The notes beneath the pieces were generated by a model. It ran no database searches and had not been told where the DNA came from. It saw only the letters and a program-made list of their open reading frames with translations. A program made the position numbers and the translations under genes. Positions 14,833 through 28,725 of a stretch of DNA of 64,000 bases are shown one piece after another; within the stretch, counting starts at the first letter, position 1, and the number at the start of each line of letters is the position of its first letter. This stretch comes from Auanema rhodensis (taxonomy: Eukaryota; Nematoda; Chromadorea; Rhabditida; Rhabditidae): the NCBI GenBank assembly GCA_964057225.1, contig OZ059894.1, positions 6,111,501 to 6,175,500 on the forward strand. The letters run 5' to 3'.

Positions 14833-16205
14833 ATGGTCGAGTTGAACACAACTGTATGTGCATCAGCAGCTGTTGTTGTTGTTTCTAGTATTGCTCTCTA
14901 CTTTTTCGTAAAAAAACCATGTTGTGGAAAGGTATACTTGCTTCTTTTGTAGATTTTTTTGTAAAATATAATTATAGAAAAAGCTTGTTACTCTTGTGAA
15001 TGATACTGAAAAATATTCTCTCATGCTCATTGAAAAGACTAAAGTAAGATTTACTAAAAAAAGTTGGTTTATTACTATCAATGGTTTAAGGTTAGTCATG
15101 ATACTAGAAAGTTCAAGTTCGCTTTACCAACTAAAAATCACACCTTAGGTCTTCCTGTAGGCCAACACATTTATATTTCTGCTAAGGTTGTTGTATTATC
15201 CATGAAATGCTTATATAAAAGTCGTTTATTTAGGTTGATGGAAAGCTTGTTGTTCGTCCATATACCCCCATTTCCAGTGATGATGATTTGGGATTCGTTG
15301 AGCTTATGATAAAGGTTTTTTTGATAGTTTACTTGCAGCTTTCATTGTAAAATCTCAACAGGTTTATTTCCGTGATGTTAATCCTAAATTTCCTGAGGGT
15401 GGAAAAATGTCCCAATATTTGGAAAATATGAATATTGGAGATTCGGTATGTTTAATTGATACTCATCCATTTTTTCAAAATATAGTTTTTGTTTCTCATT
15501 TTTTATGACATTTGTATTTATTAATTTGTTCTCCTGTCAACAATATGCTGTTATTTTTGAAGAACATCTGATTCTTGCAGATTGATTTCCGTGGCCCATC
15601 TGGACTAATCACCTATCAGGGAAATGGAAACTTTAATATTAAAGAGGATAAAAAAGCCTCAGGGGTCCTTAGAAAGTTCAAAAAGCTTTCCATGATAGCT
15701 GGAGGAACTGGAATTACTCCTATGCTTCAGGTTTGGAGATTGAACAAAGTAAGATTTTGTTCATGCGCTTAACGTTTTCAGATTGTAGCTGATGTTATGA
15801 AACATGAAAATGACAACACTGAAATTAAACTTCTCTTCGCTAATCAATCTGAGGAAGATATTCTTTGCAGGTTGATAGCTAATTCATTTAGCAATATTTT
15901 TATGTTTTTTAGAGAAGAGCTTGATCAGCTAGCCGCAGCTCATCCTAACCGTTTCCGTGTCTGGTACACAGTAGATAGACCACCTGCAAACTGGAAGTAT
16001 TCCAGTGGATTTATTACTGATAAAATGATCCAGGTGATCTTGTTTAAGTTTATTTTTAAAATTCTTATTTATGCAGGAGCAATTATTTGCCCCATCAGAT
16101 GATGGTGCTGTTCTCATGTGTGGCCCACCTCCAATGATCAACTTCGCTTGTACTCCAAATTTGGAAAAACTTGCTTATGATCCAGCTAATCGTTTTACTT
16201 TCTAG
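14833..16205 (+). CDS. hpo-19: NADH-cytochrome b5 reductase
   Basis: A flavoprotein passing electrons from NADH to cytochrome b5 for fatty-acid desaturation and related reactions. The start [19 protein letters not shown] leads into an N-terminal membrane anchor. The FAD-binding motif is RPYTPISS, followed by [19 protein letters not shown], the GPSG loop, the nucleotide-binding [12 protein letters not shown] and the NADH-binding MCGPPPMI. The protein ends NRFTF at TAG 16203-16205. About ten exons with short introns give roughly 300 residues, the normal length. The symbol follows C. elegans T05H4.5, a neighbour of erfa-1 in that genome as I recall it; a paralogue assignment (T05H4.4) is possible. 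Confidence 0.93.
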
Positions 16206-16222
16206 TTCTTGTAAAATATCAA

Positions 16223-16228
16223 AATAAA
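16223..16228 (+). terminator. AATAAA polyadenylation signal
   Basis: AATAAA begins 18 nt after the cytochrome b5 reductase stop codon. Only about 130 nt separate it from the end of the opposing innexin gene. Confidence 0.6.
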
Positions 16229-16360
16229 GTAGTCAAAGAAATTTATTATATTTTGTATACATTCTCAGAGATCTGCTGAAATTATGAATAATAGGAGGTA
16301 ATTATAAAGGCACTCAATAGTTCAACAATATTTAAAGCATTTAAAACATTATTTTTCACA

Positions 16361-18454
16361 TTAAACTTCGGTATCCTTATCCAATAGTGATTTTTGCTCA
16401 TCATGTGTCTCTTGATCAACTTCTGGTTGCCTTCCATAAGGATCCATCGTTGATATGTTACAAAAACGAGCCAACGCTACATTCGCATGCTGATTACTAA
16501 ATTAAAACTATGAAAACTAATACTAATTAAACGGAAACTAATAAACCTTTTAGGAACAAATGTTAATTTCTCCAGTAAATCTTGTGTTGTCATTGAGTTG
16601 TCGGTATTAGCCCCTAGGGCTTTCCGCATTCGTAAAGCATTTTGTTCCTGGTCCCGTTTAGCCTGTTCCTCGCCTGTAACAATATAAATAGCAATATATC
16701 GAAAGACTTCCAATACGGGAAAGTGGTGGTGGTGGCCAGTAAACCGGTTGCTCTTGAATGCCTGGAAGCGAATTGGCACGCTTCAGCTTATTTTCAATTC
16801 CAAAAAATGAAACCCATAATGCTTGAACCAAGTCTGTTCCAAATATAACCTAGAAGTATTATTCAGGTTATGGTACAGAGATAAGATATAACCCCCGATT
16901 GCAGCGTTAGCATACGTATAACAAATACACCATCAGTTTTTAAAAAACTGTCTATAAATTTTTGAACGTCATCTGCCGATTCTAAAAAAAGTTATTTCCC
17001 AATATTGTTAGACAAAGGCTTAGAATGATAAAAACCTACCAACGGGGTCGAATGGCATCTCACTCATTTCCAAATGCCTGTTGATAAATCGCTGATTAGG
17101 AAACGGAATTATTGCAACAAAAAGCCAATACAAGAATGAGCCAGCAGTAAAAACAACTAACATTAAATACCTGAAGAACACAATTTTTCTACAATTAGGC
17201 ATCTAATTCGAACTAACCAGAACCACAAAAATATAAAAATTTTCTCATTGAAAATATTGATAACTAAAACACACTGAATGGTATGCTCTTGAACATTACC
17301 CATAACACGAACCTGTAAAGCATTTTTCTGTAATAAAACTCTTTTTATCAACCTACATCAAAATCACATAAAGATACACGAGGAAATACACCGGATTGTT
17401 GCCATGTTGTACCATTTACCAAATCCCACACAGCTCCAAATCCATAAAATGCATATTTATCAGTTTCCAGAAACCTAAAATATCGAAATGTTGTAATTGT
17501 GAAGCTGTTTTAATTAGCTATTACTTGTTCATTAATAGTAGTTGTAGGCACACATTTGCTAAGTAGAAGAATTTTGTGAAAAGGTACATAGCAGTTACAA
17601 AAAACGCGGAGTAAGGAAGGTTGAACAACCAGAAAAACTTATGAGGACGAATTTGTTTTCGATGAAGACGTCTATGAAAACGTAAAGCACCCTGAAGTAC
17701 TCATTAAGACAATTAAAAAGCAAAATACCAACTTGGAGATGAACAGTAAGGGATTTTATATTTGCCCGTTTAATATCGGGTTTGATATTATTCGGATCAG
17801 ATGATAGTCTGACAACTTCATGAATTTTTATTCCTGAGTGACCAGCCATATACTTCCATATTAAGCTAGGTAAACGAAAGCATGCTGCTTCAATCAATAA
17901 GAAAAATGGAACCCACTATAAAAGAAGTTAACACTAGAATTAGAACTAAATATTACTTGATAATAACTAATTTTTCTTTGTCTTTTATATGCTCCATCTA
18001 ACCCTGCTACTGCTTCTCCCATTGGTATGAAATAGGTATCCTGTGACCAGCAATAGTTTTCGGCGTACTAAAAGTTGAATATGTTTGGTTGTAATGAAAA
18101 GCTTACCTGCTCCCAAGAATTAGTGAATGTATCTGGAACCAGGCATTCGATTGGTTTCCCCCCGAATTGCTGAAAAGATATTTATCGTATATCGCCAAGA
18201 AGGAGGATTTTCAAAAAAACAATCAATCACTTCCAATCGCACGTCCACTACTACGTCAATTTCACAAACATTATTTTTTATTGAAAACTTTCAAGTACGG
18301 TTAAAAAAGGAGAGTAGCCTACCTTAAAGCTAACTAAAACCGATAATCCAATAAGAATATTGCAAGTGAAATAGGAATGAAGTCTATCAACAAAATCACG
18401 ATCATCTGATCCAGCTACATAACGCAGCATAGAAAGAACAGCGGCTAATACCAT
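16361..18454 (-). CDS. inx-10: Innexin gap-junction subunit
   Basis: Four-pass membrane protein forming invertebrate gap junctions and hemichannels. The N-terminus [18 protein letters not shown] is followed by [16 protein letters not shown] and the first membrane segment. The first extracellular loop has [11 protein letters not shown] and [13 protein letters not shown]. The innexin signature YYQWVPF spans an exon junction. Then come the second helix, [75 protein letters not shown] and a fourth helix, followed by a cytoplasmic tail ending [11 protein letters not shown]. The start at 18452-18454 lies just behind an acceptor-like attag. From memory the N-terminus and loops look closest to C. elegans inx-10; subfamily assignment is tentative, family membership is certain. 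Confidence 0.93.
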
Positions 18455-20008
18455 CTTGAATCTAATTATGCAAATAGAATATAATTATGTTTTCAAAACA
18501 ATTTACCATTAACTATTCTAACTGTAGCAACTTAAAATTGATCATGTATTAAGAGAATTGTACAATAGAACGTATTTTGTGGTTGGTCAGCAACTCCCGT
18601 ACATACTGAAAATTATGAAAATGAGAGTAAGCCGTCGTGTACAGATATAACAAGAGAGAAAAGGATCAAAGCACAGAAAGAGCATTAAACGAAACGTGAC
18701 AACCTACTGAGACAAAATATTGCGTTCATATGTAAATACGAGGAATCATAATATAATGTTAAGATGCGTCAAGTCTTGTAAAGGCAAATGACCTATATCT
18801 GAGCTAATGAGAAAATGAGAAGAAGAATTCTATATTTGTTAAAAATAAAAAACACAAATCTAAAGCAAGAGAGAATGCAAAAACTAAAAGAATAAAATTG
18901 ATGACTGATTCAGAAGAGAGAATTTGACTATGATTTGAAACAAATCGCATAAACGAATGATTAAACAGCGAAAGCTCCGGAATTCTACAACAAAGAACTC
19001 TTGAACAGTACCGAAAGCAAATACCATGCAATGGACGATATAACTAGAAGCTCAAATAAGCGAAAACAGTGCGAATTGTTAAGACGACGACGACGGTAGA
19101 CCGACAGAAGAGCAGTGCTTAAATATTCTTCGGGAATGTGACACCCGACTATAACTTTCTAAACACATATGATAGTAATTTATTGATTGCACACTAAGTT
19201 GCGAAATAACAAGATCAACAATAAACTTTGAAAGCTCTTCAACAAACTAAAAACATAATACTTCTACTTCTAATAGAAACTCTTGTAATTACATGAATCA
19301 TGCTGGAATATAGGTTTAACTGGATTAAACTCGAGCATTCGAGTAGGAGGTAGAAAATCTTTCATGAGTGACCTAAATCCCACAGTTTCTCATCACAACA
19401 TAGTAGAACAAAGAGACAACTCACCCGCAAGATACACACGTGGCTGAAAAGGCTAGGGTATTTGTTTGAAGGAAAGTCAGCAAAACAGTGATTTTATTGA
19501 CGCTTCTGCAAAAGTTTAATCACCACATTATGCGGACACAAAGAAAAGAAACCAGCTTACGTTAAGCGTGAGCTTGTTGGAGTGCCCAGCATTCGCGCAT
19601 TTGTGAAATGCCCGATTAGGCGGAATACTTTATATCTAGATTCGCATAAGCCCTCAAATAATAAAAAAGTTTTAATATTCAATAATTATCATTTGAAAAT
19701 ACCGTCTCATTCCATAACTTTTCCTTTGGTGATCCTACTGACAATTGGCACAGGTTCCCGTATTGTACGAACATTGCCGCTTTCATTTGAGGCACAAACT
19801 CTGAATCACTTCGTCTTCCAAGTTCAGCCTAAAGTGAGAAATCAACGAAGTAAATGCCTCTCTGTTACTTCAAGTATATACGACTGGAAACCAAATGGAT
19901 GAAGGAAGATTCTTTGTCGGGAACTTCTTAATTCTCGTTCTTTTGACATTAAATATTTAAAAGCTGCTACGAAATGAGTTGTCGACTGAAGGATTCAGAG
20001 TTCAGATT
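18455..20008. other. Intergenic, innexin upstream region
   Basis: About 1.5 kb between the innexin start and the end of the next minus-strand gene, expected to include the innexin promoter. Scattered open frames up to about 100 codons (such as 19582-19902, +) show no recognisable protein features. Nothing else was seen. Confidence 0.35.
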
Positions 20009-20737
20009 CTAAAATGAGCGATACCGTACTTCGGACACGTCTGGCTTGCTAGCTTCTCGATTACTATTCATATTATTGATAAAACTATGACTATGAAAAG
20101 GATCATTCCTTGTAATCAAATCAGAACTAGTCGTTCCCAAATTCTAAAAATGGGAAACTAAGAAAAGTAAGTATATGAGCTATATTCGAGCAAGCTCAAT
20201 TGCATACCACTAAAAATTCTTCCGCTTTCATTCGATCAACACTTTCATTAAATAAAGTCAAAACGTCTGGTACTTCCCCTGTCCAAAATAAAGACTGATT
20301 TGTTGAATTTTATACAACAAGACATACCATATTATAAAACATCGTTGAACCTGGATTTTCATTTGATTTATTAGATACAGATTTTGCATATAGTTCAAGT
20401 TGTCTGTAAAATAGTTTTAATTAGTTAGCTGGAACGTGAAACGCACTCATAAATCTTTTCTCCTTCCCGAACAGCCTCTACTGTTTGTTGAGTACTAGAT
20501 AAATCTTTGCTGTCATACATTACACGACGTAATTTTTGAATCAGCAACATAGCTAAGAAGGAAATCTCATATTTACGAAATCTTTATAAGCACACCATTT
20601 TTAGCAAACTGCATTTGAGATATTTGGGGCAAAACTTTGTTAGTTCTTATATTAGTTCCAGGAGTACAGCTGTATGATGTATAAGCATTTCTTTGAACAG
20701 GTCGAAGTACTCGGGCCTTTCTACCATCCGTAGACAT
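20009..20737 (-). CDS. Small helical protein, possibly Mediator MED30-like
   Basis: The ATG at 20735-20737 directly follows a cctgcttcag acceptor, so the transcript is probably trans-spliced there. The protein starts MSTDGRKARVLRPVQ, then QISQMQFAKNAMLLIQKLRR (a phase-1 junction) and VMYDSKDLSSTQQ, followed by charged helical segments (EAVREGEKIYE, QLELYAKSVS). It ends KPDVSEVRYRSF at TAG. The QFAKN...LLIQKLRRVMYD block faintly resembles the LFRKLRLVYD region of Mediator subunit 30, but this is too weak to name it. It lies 330 nt downstream of the fidgetin-like gene on the same strand and is a candidate last member of that operon-like series. Confidence 0.5.
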
Positions 20738-21066
20738 CTGAAGCAGGAACGATTGGCAGTACATGCAAGCAAAACGAGTTGCAACCTAAGCTGCACACAA
20801 GATAACCATGTAAAGAAGAACAGAGAGAAACAAAATAAAAAGTTAATTGAATAATTTAGTAGTTCGTTTAAAGTTATTCGTCACAGTGTTGAGAATCAGT
20901 ACAAGTACAAGAATATAAACCAAAAATATCAAAACAATAATACTAAGTATTTCACGACACAACGATATAGTTAGTGGAATTTGAGTAAGCCGTGATAAAA
21001 AAGATCACCTGAGGGGGGAGAAGCAAACAAAATGTTCAAAAACAGCTTCAGGATATTAATACAAAT

Positions 21067-23312
<2,246 letters not shown>

Positions 23313-23363
23313 TCCCTCGTGCAATATCTTTTTATAATATTTCCATTGGAAAAAACCACAAAG

Positions 23364-23392
23364 CTAAGAGATGTGATAAACACAACTTTATT
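23364..23392 (-). promoter_or_regulatory. Compact intercistronic signal (AATAAA plus acceptor)
   Basis: Reading the minus strand, AATAAA (23387-23392) is followed about 20 nt later by a catctcttag acceptor-like site (23364-23368), between the ATP synthase epsilon stop and the figl-1 start. This resembles the polyadenylation plus SL2 trans-splice arrangement of nematode operons, with an unusually short spacer. Confidence 0.45.
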
Positions 23393-23452
23393 GGAATGCA
23401 AAAAAGGAATACGAAATACTATCGGATCTACATTCGCTGGAATGAATTGACT

Positions 23453-23711
23453 CTAGTTCTTCTTAACAGCTTTTCCGGCTTCCCAGGAAGTAACCTGAAA
23501 TAAGCTAGCAAATATAATAAATATTATTTTAATAATCACCTTGAGGGTGGCCTCGGCAGGCTTCTTAGTTCCACTAGCCTTAACGCTGTTACGAGTGACC
23601 TAATGAAGAAAAAATAAAATTGTGAATTACTATTAAAAAAATAAAACTAACTTGAGCAGCAATCTGAGAAAAACGGACGTAGTTAAGTCCAGCGGCTCTC
23701 CAGGCAACCAT
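23453..23711 (-). CDS. hpo-18: Mitochondrial ATP synthase F1 epsilon subunit
   Basis: A very small F1 central-stalk subunit (orthologue of mammalian ATP5F1E, not of bacterial epsilon). Three exons encode MVAWRAAGLNYVRFSQIAAQ, then a basic segment with KASGTKKPAEATLK, then VTSWEAGKAVKKN and TAG (23453-23455). The W-R-x-A-G-L-x-Y-x-R-x-SQIxA pattern is the family hallmark and the length (about 55 residues) is right. The ATG is at 23709-23711. It lies immediately upstream of figl-1, a gene pair that is also adjacent in C. elegans as I recall. Confidence 0.92.
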
Positions 23712-23944
23712 GGCTAGTTCTTAAAATATTTAATTTATAATTTAAAATTTGAACTGAATTAATAGTAAATACATCATTATAACATTCATAAGAATAATAA
23801 ATAAAAGTTCAAATACAATATAAAATGTAAATTCTTCAGCAACGTAAGAAGAGAGAACATCAAGACGAGTGAACACTGCAGGACCATTTATGCATATTTT
23901 AGACAGTCCTTTAAAATTTTGAACTCTGTTATTCAACAATAATT

Positions 23945-23966
23945 ATCCTGGAGCTTGCTTCAGGAT
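23945..23966. repeat. Short inverted repeat
   Basis: ATCCTG and CAGGAT arms with matching inner bases form a near-perfect 22-nt palindrome in the gap between two minus-strand genes. It could form a short hairpin; no function is assigned. Confidence 0.4.
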
Positions 23967-24061
23967 TTTTCGAACCAAGGAAAATCTGTGAAATTAAAGC
24001 AACGAATAGATTTAAAATAAAATATGATACCCCCTGGCTTCAGATGGTAAAATGTTTTGAT

Positions 24062-24366
24062 TTATTCTGAAAATAATCTGTGAAGACACGCTGAACGGTC
24101 ACCTTACTTGGAAGCGGTAGATACAACGTAATCAATAATTTCCTTCGGCATACTTTGCTCTCTGTGCATGGTTATAGATTCCTCTTGTTTCTGAAAAACT
24201 GGTAGATCTTAGTATTCTTTTCATCATGCTATACTTCCATTTGCATCGAAGCTTTACTCCAACATACCTTTCCATAACTATCATTAGATGTTACTGAAGA
24301 TATAAAATAAATAAAGGAAGGTAAAAATATGATGAGACATATAGCTAGTTTAGTTAAAGGCTCCAT
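24062..24366 (-). CDS. Small single-pass membrane or secreted protein
   Basis: Two or three exons. The N-terminus MEPLTKLAICLIIFLPSF continues as a hydrophobic stretch ending near ISSVTSNDSYGK, then KQEESITMHREQSMPKEIID and YVVSTASK. A strong donor (AA before gtaagg) allows an extra exon giving ...SKLFSE and a stop at 24062-24064; without it the stop is at 24104-24106. Total about 65 residues. The hydrophobic N-terminus could be a signal peptide or an anchor. The family is not recognised; a small mitochondrial inner-membrane factor would fit the neighbourhood but is only a guess. It is the first gene of a minus-strand series with ATP synthase epsilon and figl-1. Confidence 0.5.
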
Positions 24367-26476
24367 TCTCAAATGAAGTCGGTACTAAGCTTTGAACAAG
24401 TTTCCTTCTCAGTTATGAAGTTGTCAAAACCATATGTTTTAATCACAAACATATCTAACTCTAGTTTTAGTATTACAGTAGATTCATGGCTTCGTAAGCT
24501 CGCAAAGTATCAACTTGTCTATTCGAGTTCCAAATAAAAATTCGTTCGCACTTTTGCTTCTCTGAACATTTCTTTTGAATCATCGTTTGTTCAAGTAACA
24601 TTGAAAATTGTTTACATGCCTTTTTCTAAAAAGTTTAAAAGAGATATAAAGACGTTTTTATAGCATCTCTGATTAACTAATCCTATAGATATTTTATAGT
24701 TGAAGCTAGTATAAGCTTATATTTTAAAATATTATTTTATAGTAGTTTTGCCAGCATGAAATACAGCTTAACGCCGACCTCCCTTAATAATCAAAAAAGA
24801 ATGTGAACGAATTTTTTCCATTGTTTTCATCTGTGAAATAATTGAATGCTCAAAAGTGTAATGTTGAGAAACTATCAGAAAATTTCTAGTATTGCGAACT
24901 ATGGAAATCATAAACAAGTTATAATGGGCATTCAAACTGAATTTGAAGATTTCATCCTTGCTACTCAATATTTTGGAGTAAATGTTGGATAGAAGTCTGG
25001 GTTTTGATGACAGACGTAATGTAATTAAACAGCAATTCTAAAAATAAAAGTATAAAAACTTGAATAGTAGTATTAAAAATCATATTTGAAAATATAACTA
25101 TATTCAACATCCCCTAAAACATTTTGAATTTAAGAAATAGGCCAAGAATTTCCTTTTTTTTTTGAGAAAGTGAAAAAACACATTTTTTACAAGATTAAAA
25201 GATTTCCTCTTTCAGCAATATGGAACAAGGAAAAGTAAATTAATTAACCCGATGTCTGATGTGTTCAGAGTATTTCCGATTAAATCTGATCGCAATTTTA
25301 AAGTATCTATAAAGGTTTATATAGTGATCGGAAGAAGCCACTATGCTATTTCTTCACTTCAAATAGCAAAAGTTACAAAAATAAATAAATATACTGCATT
25401 TGATGAATAACTACAAATCTTCTGATAAACAACAATAATTGAATGTCAATTAATATATTGGCGTAGATATAGATGAGAAAACTAAATGCTTCCACTTTGC
25501 AAATCTTCAATTGTATTAATTGAATATTATTATTATTATTATTATTATCATTATAAAATATAAACATAAAAATATGCACATATATTTATATTTTTCTAAA
25601 TTTGGAAAGCCTACTCATATATGTACATACATATTCTATATTTTTAATGTATATCTGTGTATATTTATTTACACCAAGAAAAGCTTCTTATACTGTGCCG
25701 ACTACACCTGAAAAATTTATGTATGCTTGAGAAAGAGCTGAAAGAATCATGCCCAAAAACAAATCGCATCTTCCTACTTGAATGCGTTCTGTAATTTTGT
25801 ATAGAACGGTGCATTTGAAGAAAGTACAGCTATTATAAGCTGTGTAAAATGACAACAGTAGTACGCTTGAATGCATCCGATTCTAAAAATAATGAAATGA
25901 TTTATTTTAATTGGTTTTTTTATGTATATACGGTAGGTAATATATAAAGCTTCCCATATAGTCTGCATATTTCTTTTATACTTTATTCGTTGCCATTGCC
26001 GTTGCCCATTTTCGAACATCATCGAAGTGGGTGGGTTTAAAAAATGCTTGTACCTTAGTCAAATTCTCCAACTATTCACAAACCTTCCGCCCACTAGGAG
26101 CTAACATCCTTGCGTTCATTTCGTATGCCTGAGCACCCGGAATAAGCTTTTTTCAGAGAATGTAATATTTAAACTTTAAACTCATTCCTTTGGCCCCTTT
26201 CATTGAACTCTCTTGACTTGAGGCAATGTTTAATTTTTATAAAGTACGGCTCCGCCCAGTAATTTGCCTGGAAGCAACGTTGAGGTCTTTGGAATCTTAC
26301 TCTTTGCCCTACAAACTCATTTCGTTTTTGATGTAGAGATACGTTTCGCTCTTCTTGATTCTGCAAATATACTTTTTGATAATCCCACAACTCTCTTTTC
26401 GAGTTCAGCTCACTTTATTCTGTTCTGCTTTTATCGGTATGCGTATCTTTTTCAATATTTTTTTTCTTTTTAGGTA
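24367..26476. other. Divergent intergenic region
   Basis: About 2.1 kb of AT-rich sequence between divergent genes, including an ATT/TTA trinucleotide run near 25526-25548. Short open frames in it have no recognisable features. Presumed to contain promoters for both sides. Confidence 0.35.
25526..25548. repeat. ATT trinucleotide microsatellite
   Basis: About seven to eight uninterrupted ATT/TTA units in AT-rich intergenic DNA. Confidence 0.8.
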
Positions 26477-26692
26477 ATGAGGTTTATTTTTCTGTTGTTG
26501 ATTTCCATGGGAATTTTAGTTCATATATCAGCAGCATTTTTCCGAGCTAATCAGCGGGTAACTCACTCGAACACAAACATTTATGTATTTTTATTTCTTC
26601 AGGGTATTCCAACTGTGAACATGGACTCTGGTGATATTGAGTGGGTAGCAGTACCCAGAGAAGATGACTCATTTGCCGGAAGGTTTAAATAA
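26477..26692 (+). CDS. Short secreted peptide
   Basis: Two exons. Exon 1 encodes a clear signal peptide, MRFIFLLLISMGILVHISAA, then FFRANQR. After an intron with gtaact donor and ttcag acceptor, exon 2 encodes GIPTVNMDSGDIEWVAVP and REDDSFAGRFK before TAA (26690-26692). Mature length is about 35 residues, with no Cys. The ATG follows a tttttag acceptor by three bases. No known family is recognised; the size and signal peptide suggest a secreted peptide or precursor, but there are no clear dibasic processing sites. Confidence 0.6.
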   Translation: MRFIFLLLISMGILVHISAAFFRANQRVTHSNTNIYVFLFLQGIPTVNMDSGDIEWVAVPREDDSFAGRFK

Positions 26693-27220
26693 TATTTTTT
26701 ACTTCACGAATTGATAATTTGAAGATCTCGCTGTGTTTTCTGTCGTAGAGGAGCCTATTCATGAGCTATATTATACAGATTCTTTTCATTGTTGCAATAA
26801 ATGTTTCGGAAAACTTTTTTACTTTGTTTTGGGTCTAAGGCAAGAATGGTCACAATTCATAGTTTCGATAAATTGCAATCTCTATCATCAGGGTGTGGTC
26901 CATATCCATATTTCCAATGCTCCAGGTAAGGAGTTTGTAATAAATTTTAATATATAACCCTTAAAAAATTCTTTCAGAATTACAATACAACAAGATTGTT
27001 ATATTATTAATTACTAAAAATTTACACAAAAGTTATAAGGAAAAAAAGAAATTGATTGTCATTACCGTAGTCATAAAAGAAGTAAAGTGACATTTAGTCA
27101 GAGTTTTCATATAAATATTTTCATTGATGACTAACTTATTTTTTAAGATATTATGTAACCATTACCTTCAAATCCTCGAAAAAAAAGTTTCCAAATTCTT
27201 ATATTCGTAAAGAACATTCA
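26693..27220. other. Intergenic
   Basis: A short open frame at 26733-26957 has no start context or recognisable domain. Nothing further was seen. Confidence 0.3.
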
Positions 27221-27610
27221 ATGAAGTTTGAGTTCATGCATGTACTTCACCTTTTAACATTTGTATTATTCCTTTCTCATATGAGGGAATTAAATGCCAT
27301 TGTGGGTATAATTTACAATAAAATTTTAGTTTTAAATAAGAATTCGTATGATCAAATACAAAATATTTTCATCTCAATAAATTATACAAACGTTCTCAGG
27401 GATTTCGGTAAAACTTAATGAGCAAAAGATTTAATATTATAATTTGAACTTTAAGGTATAAAACCACTCGTCTGTTTCGTAGAAACATGTTGGAAGCCTG
27501 AACATGTAAGAATATTTCAAATTTTCGTTGAGAATACCAAAGAAGTTCATATATTAATAGATGAGGATCTTGCGTTTGAGTGTGGGGTTCCGAAAAAAAA
27601 ATTATTTTAA
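27221..27610 (+). CDS. Small secreted Cys-containing protein
   Basis: Proposed two-exon gene. Exon 1 starts at ATG 27221 (or 27236) and encodes a signal-peptide-like segment (HVLHLLTFVLFLSHM), ending LNAIVG at a GTGG/gtataa donor. A 154-nt intron ends tttaag before exon 2, which starts IKPLVCFVETCWKPEHVRI and ends DLAFECGVPKKKLF at TAA 27608-27610. Joined in phase 1, the frame stays open. Three Cys residues lie in the mature part. Family not recognised. Evidence is the matching frame across the splice, the signal peptide and the long open second exon. Confidence 0.45.
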
Positions 27611-28184
27611 TGATTAGTATTGAGTATGACTCTTAGTTTTTTCGTTAATCTAACTGTAACAACAAACATTTAAGTGTTGAAAATAAAAATTATTTTTCCA
27701 CCAATTAAATTTATTATCCACTTAAATAAAAACATAATTATCCATATATGTATATAACAATTTATGGAAATTTTTAGATTAAAAATACATATTATTAAAT
27801 TAATATTATAATATTATATCTCAGTTTAAATATATTGGTATTTTAAAATAATAAACGTTTCATCTGACTAAGATTACGTCATATACATCCAACTAATGAA
27901 TTCGTATAATACATAGTACAAATATCTTTGAAAACATGCTTTTAGCACTTCCTCAAGTGATGAAAACAAACATTTCTAACGACTGTTTGATGTGTTTATA
28001 TTTTTATTCGATACAATAAAAATAAATGATTAAAAAGTTACTAATAAACACAAGATGAAGATTACCAATGTATGTATGTATGTATATCGTATTCTGAATA
28101 AGTTTGAAACTGCATGAGTGATCAGTGATCAAAACTTGAATACAAAGAAACCCGTAAAAGAACAATAGACGATAATGGAACATG
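27611..28184. other. AT-rich intergenic with ATGT repeats
   Basis: Very AT-rich 3' flank between convergent genes, with a short TATG/ATGT tetranucleotide run near 28069-28086. No coding segment was recognised. Confidence 0.4.
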
Positions 28185-28725
28185 TTAACGTCTTCCAAAA
28201 ACTCCTCCTATACCAGTCATTAGGAGTCCTTCTGCAGCTCCTTTCCAGAACTTCTTTATTGGACCTTCCGATCTTTCCAAACGTGGTCCATAAGAGGGCA
28301 TACCACCATACCCATTCATGGGCATATATGGCTGAATTGGCACATTAACTGCTGCAGGATAGTAAGATGGATACTGCATAACTGGAGATACGCCACAGGA
28401 AATACATCCTTGAGATCCATACATCTATTAGAAATTAGAAATTAATACGTAATAGGATATAAAAGATAATTGTGAGTGTTATCATACAAACCTGAGTATT
28501 AAGATAAGGAGTTTGATCGACTTGTATCGGATAACCTCCAACCAGCCCATACGGCTTCAATATTCTATTTAAATATTGAAGTATTCAATAATGTACCTGT
28601 TGAACGTTGTTCCCGTCTAAACCGGCTGTCAATCCAAAACTAAGTAACTGACCATAACAAGGAAAAATTGATGCAAACATTAGGAACGAAGAAAAAATGT
28701 GAACATTTTTTGAAAGAAAATCCAT
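28185..28725 (-). CDS. Secreted Gly/Tyr/Pro-rich protein
   Basis: Three exons. The ATG at 28723-28725 lies four bases behind a ttgtttcag acceptor. The protein starts MDFLSKNVHIFSSFLMFA with a signal peptide ending near FPCYGQ, then LLSFGLTAGLDGNNVQQ, PYGLVGGYPIQVDQTPYLN and MYGSQGCISCGVSPVMQYP. A Pro/Tyr/Gly/Met-rich middle (QPYMPMNGYGGMPSYGP) precedes a C-terminal segment (KKFWKGAAEGLLMTGIGG) ending VFGRR. The C-terminus alternates small residues and could form an amphipathic or Gly-zipper helix. A plus-strand gene at 52176-52522 has a similar plan. Not a recognised family; cuticle or antimicrobial secretion is speculation. Confidence 0.7.

Noticed and set aside
23742-23939. Minus-strand open frame with LSSYVAEEFTFY upstream of ATP synthase epsilon
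   Set aside because: The epsilon subunit is complete from its own ATG. The segment could not be joined in frame to either neighbour and has no recognisable domain.
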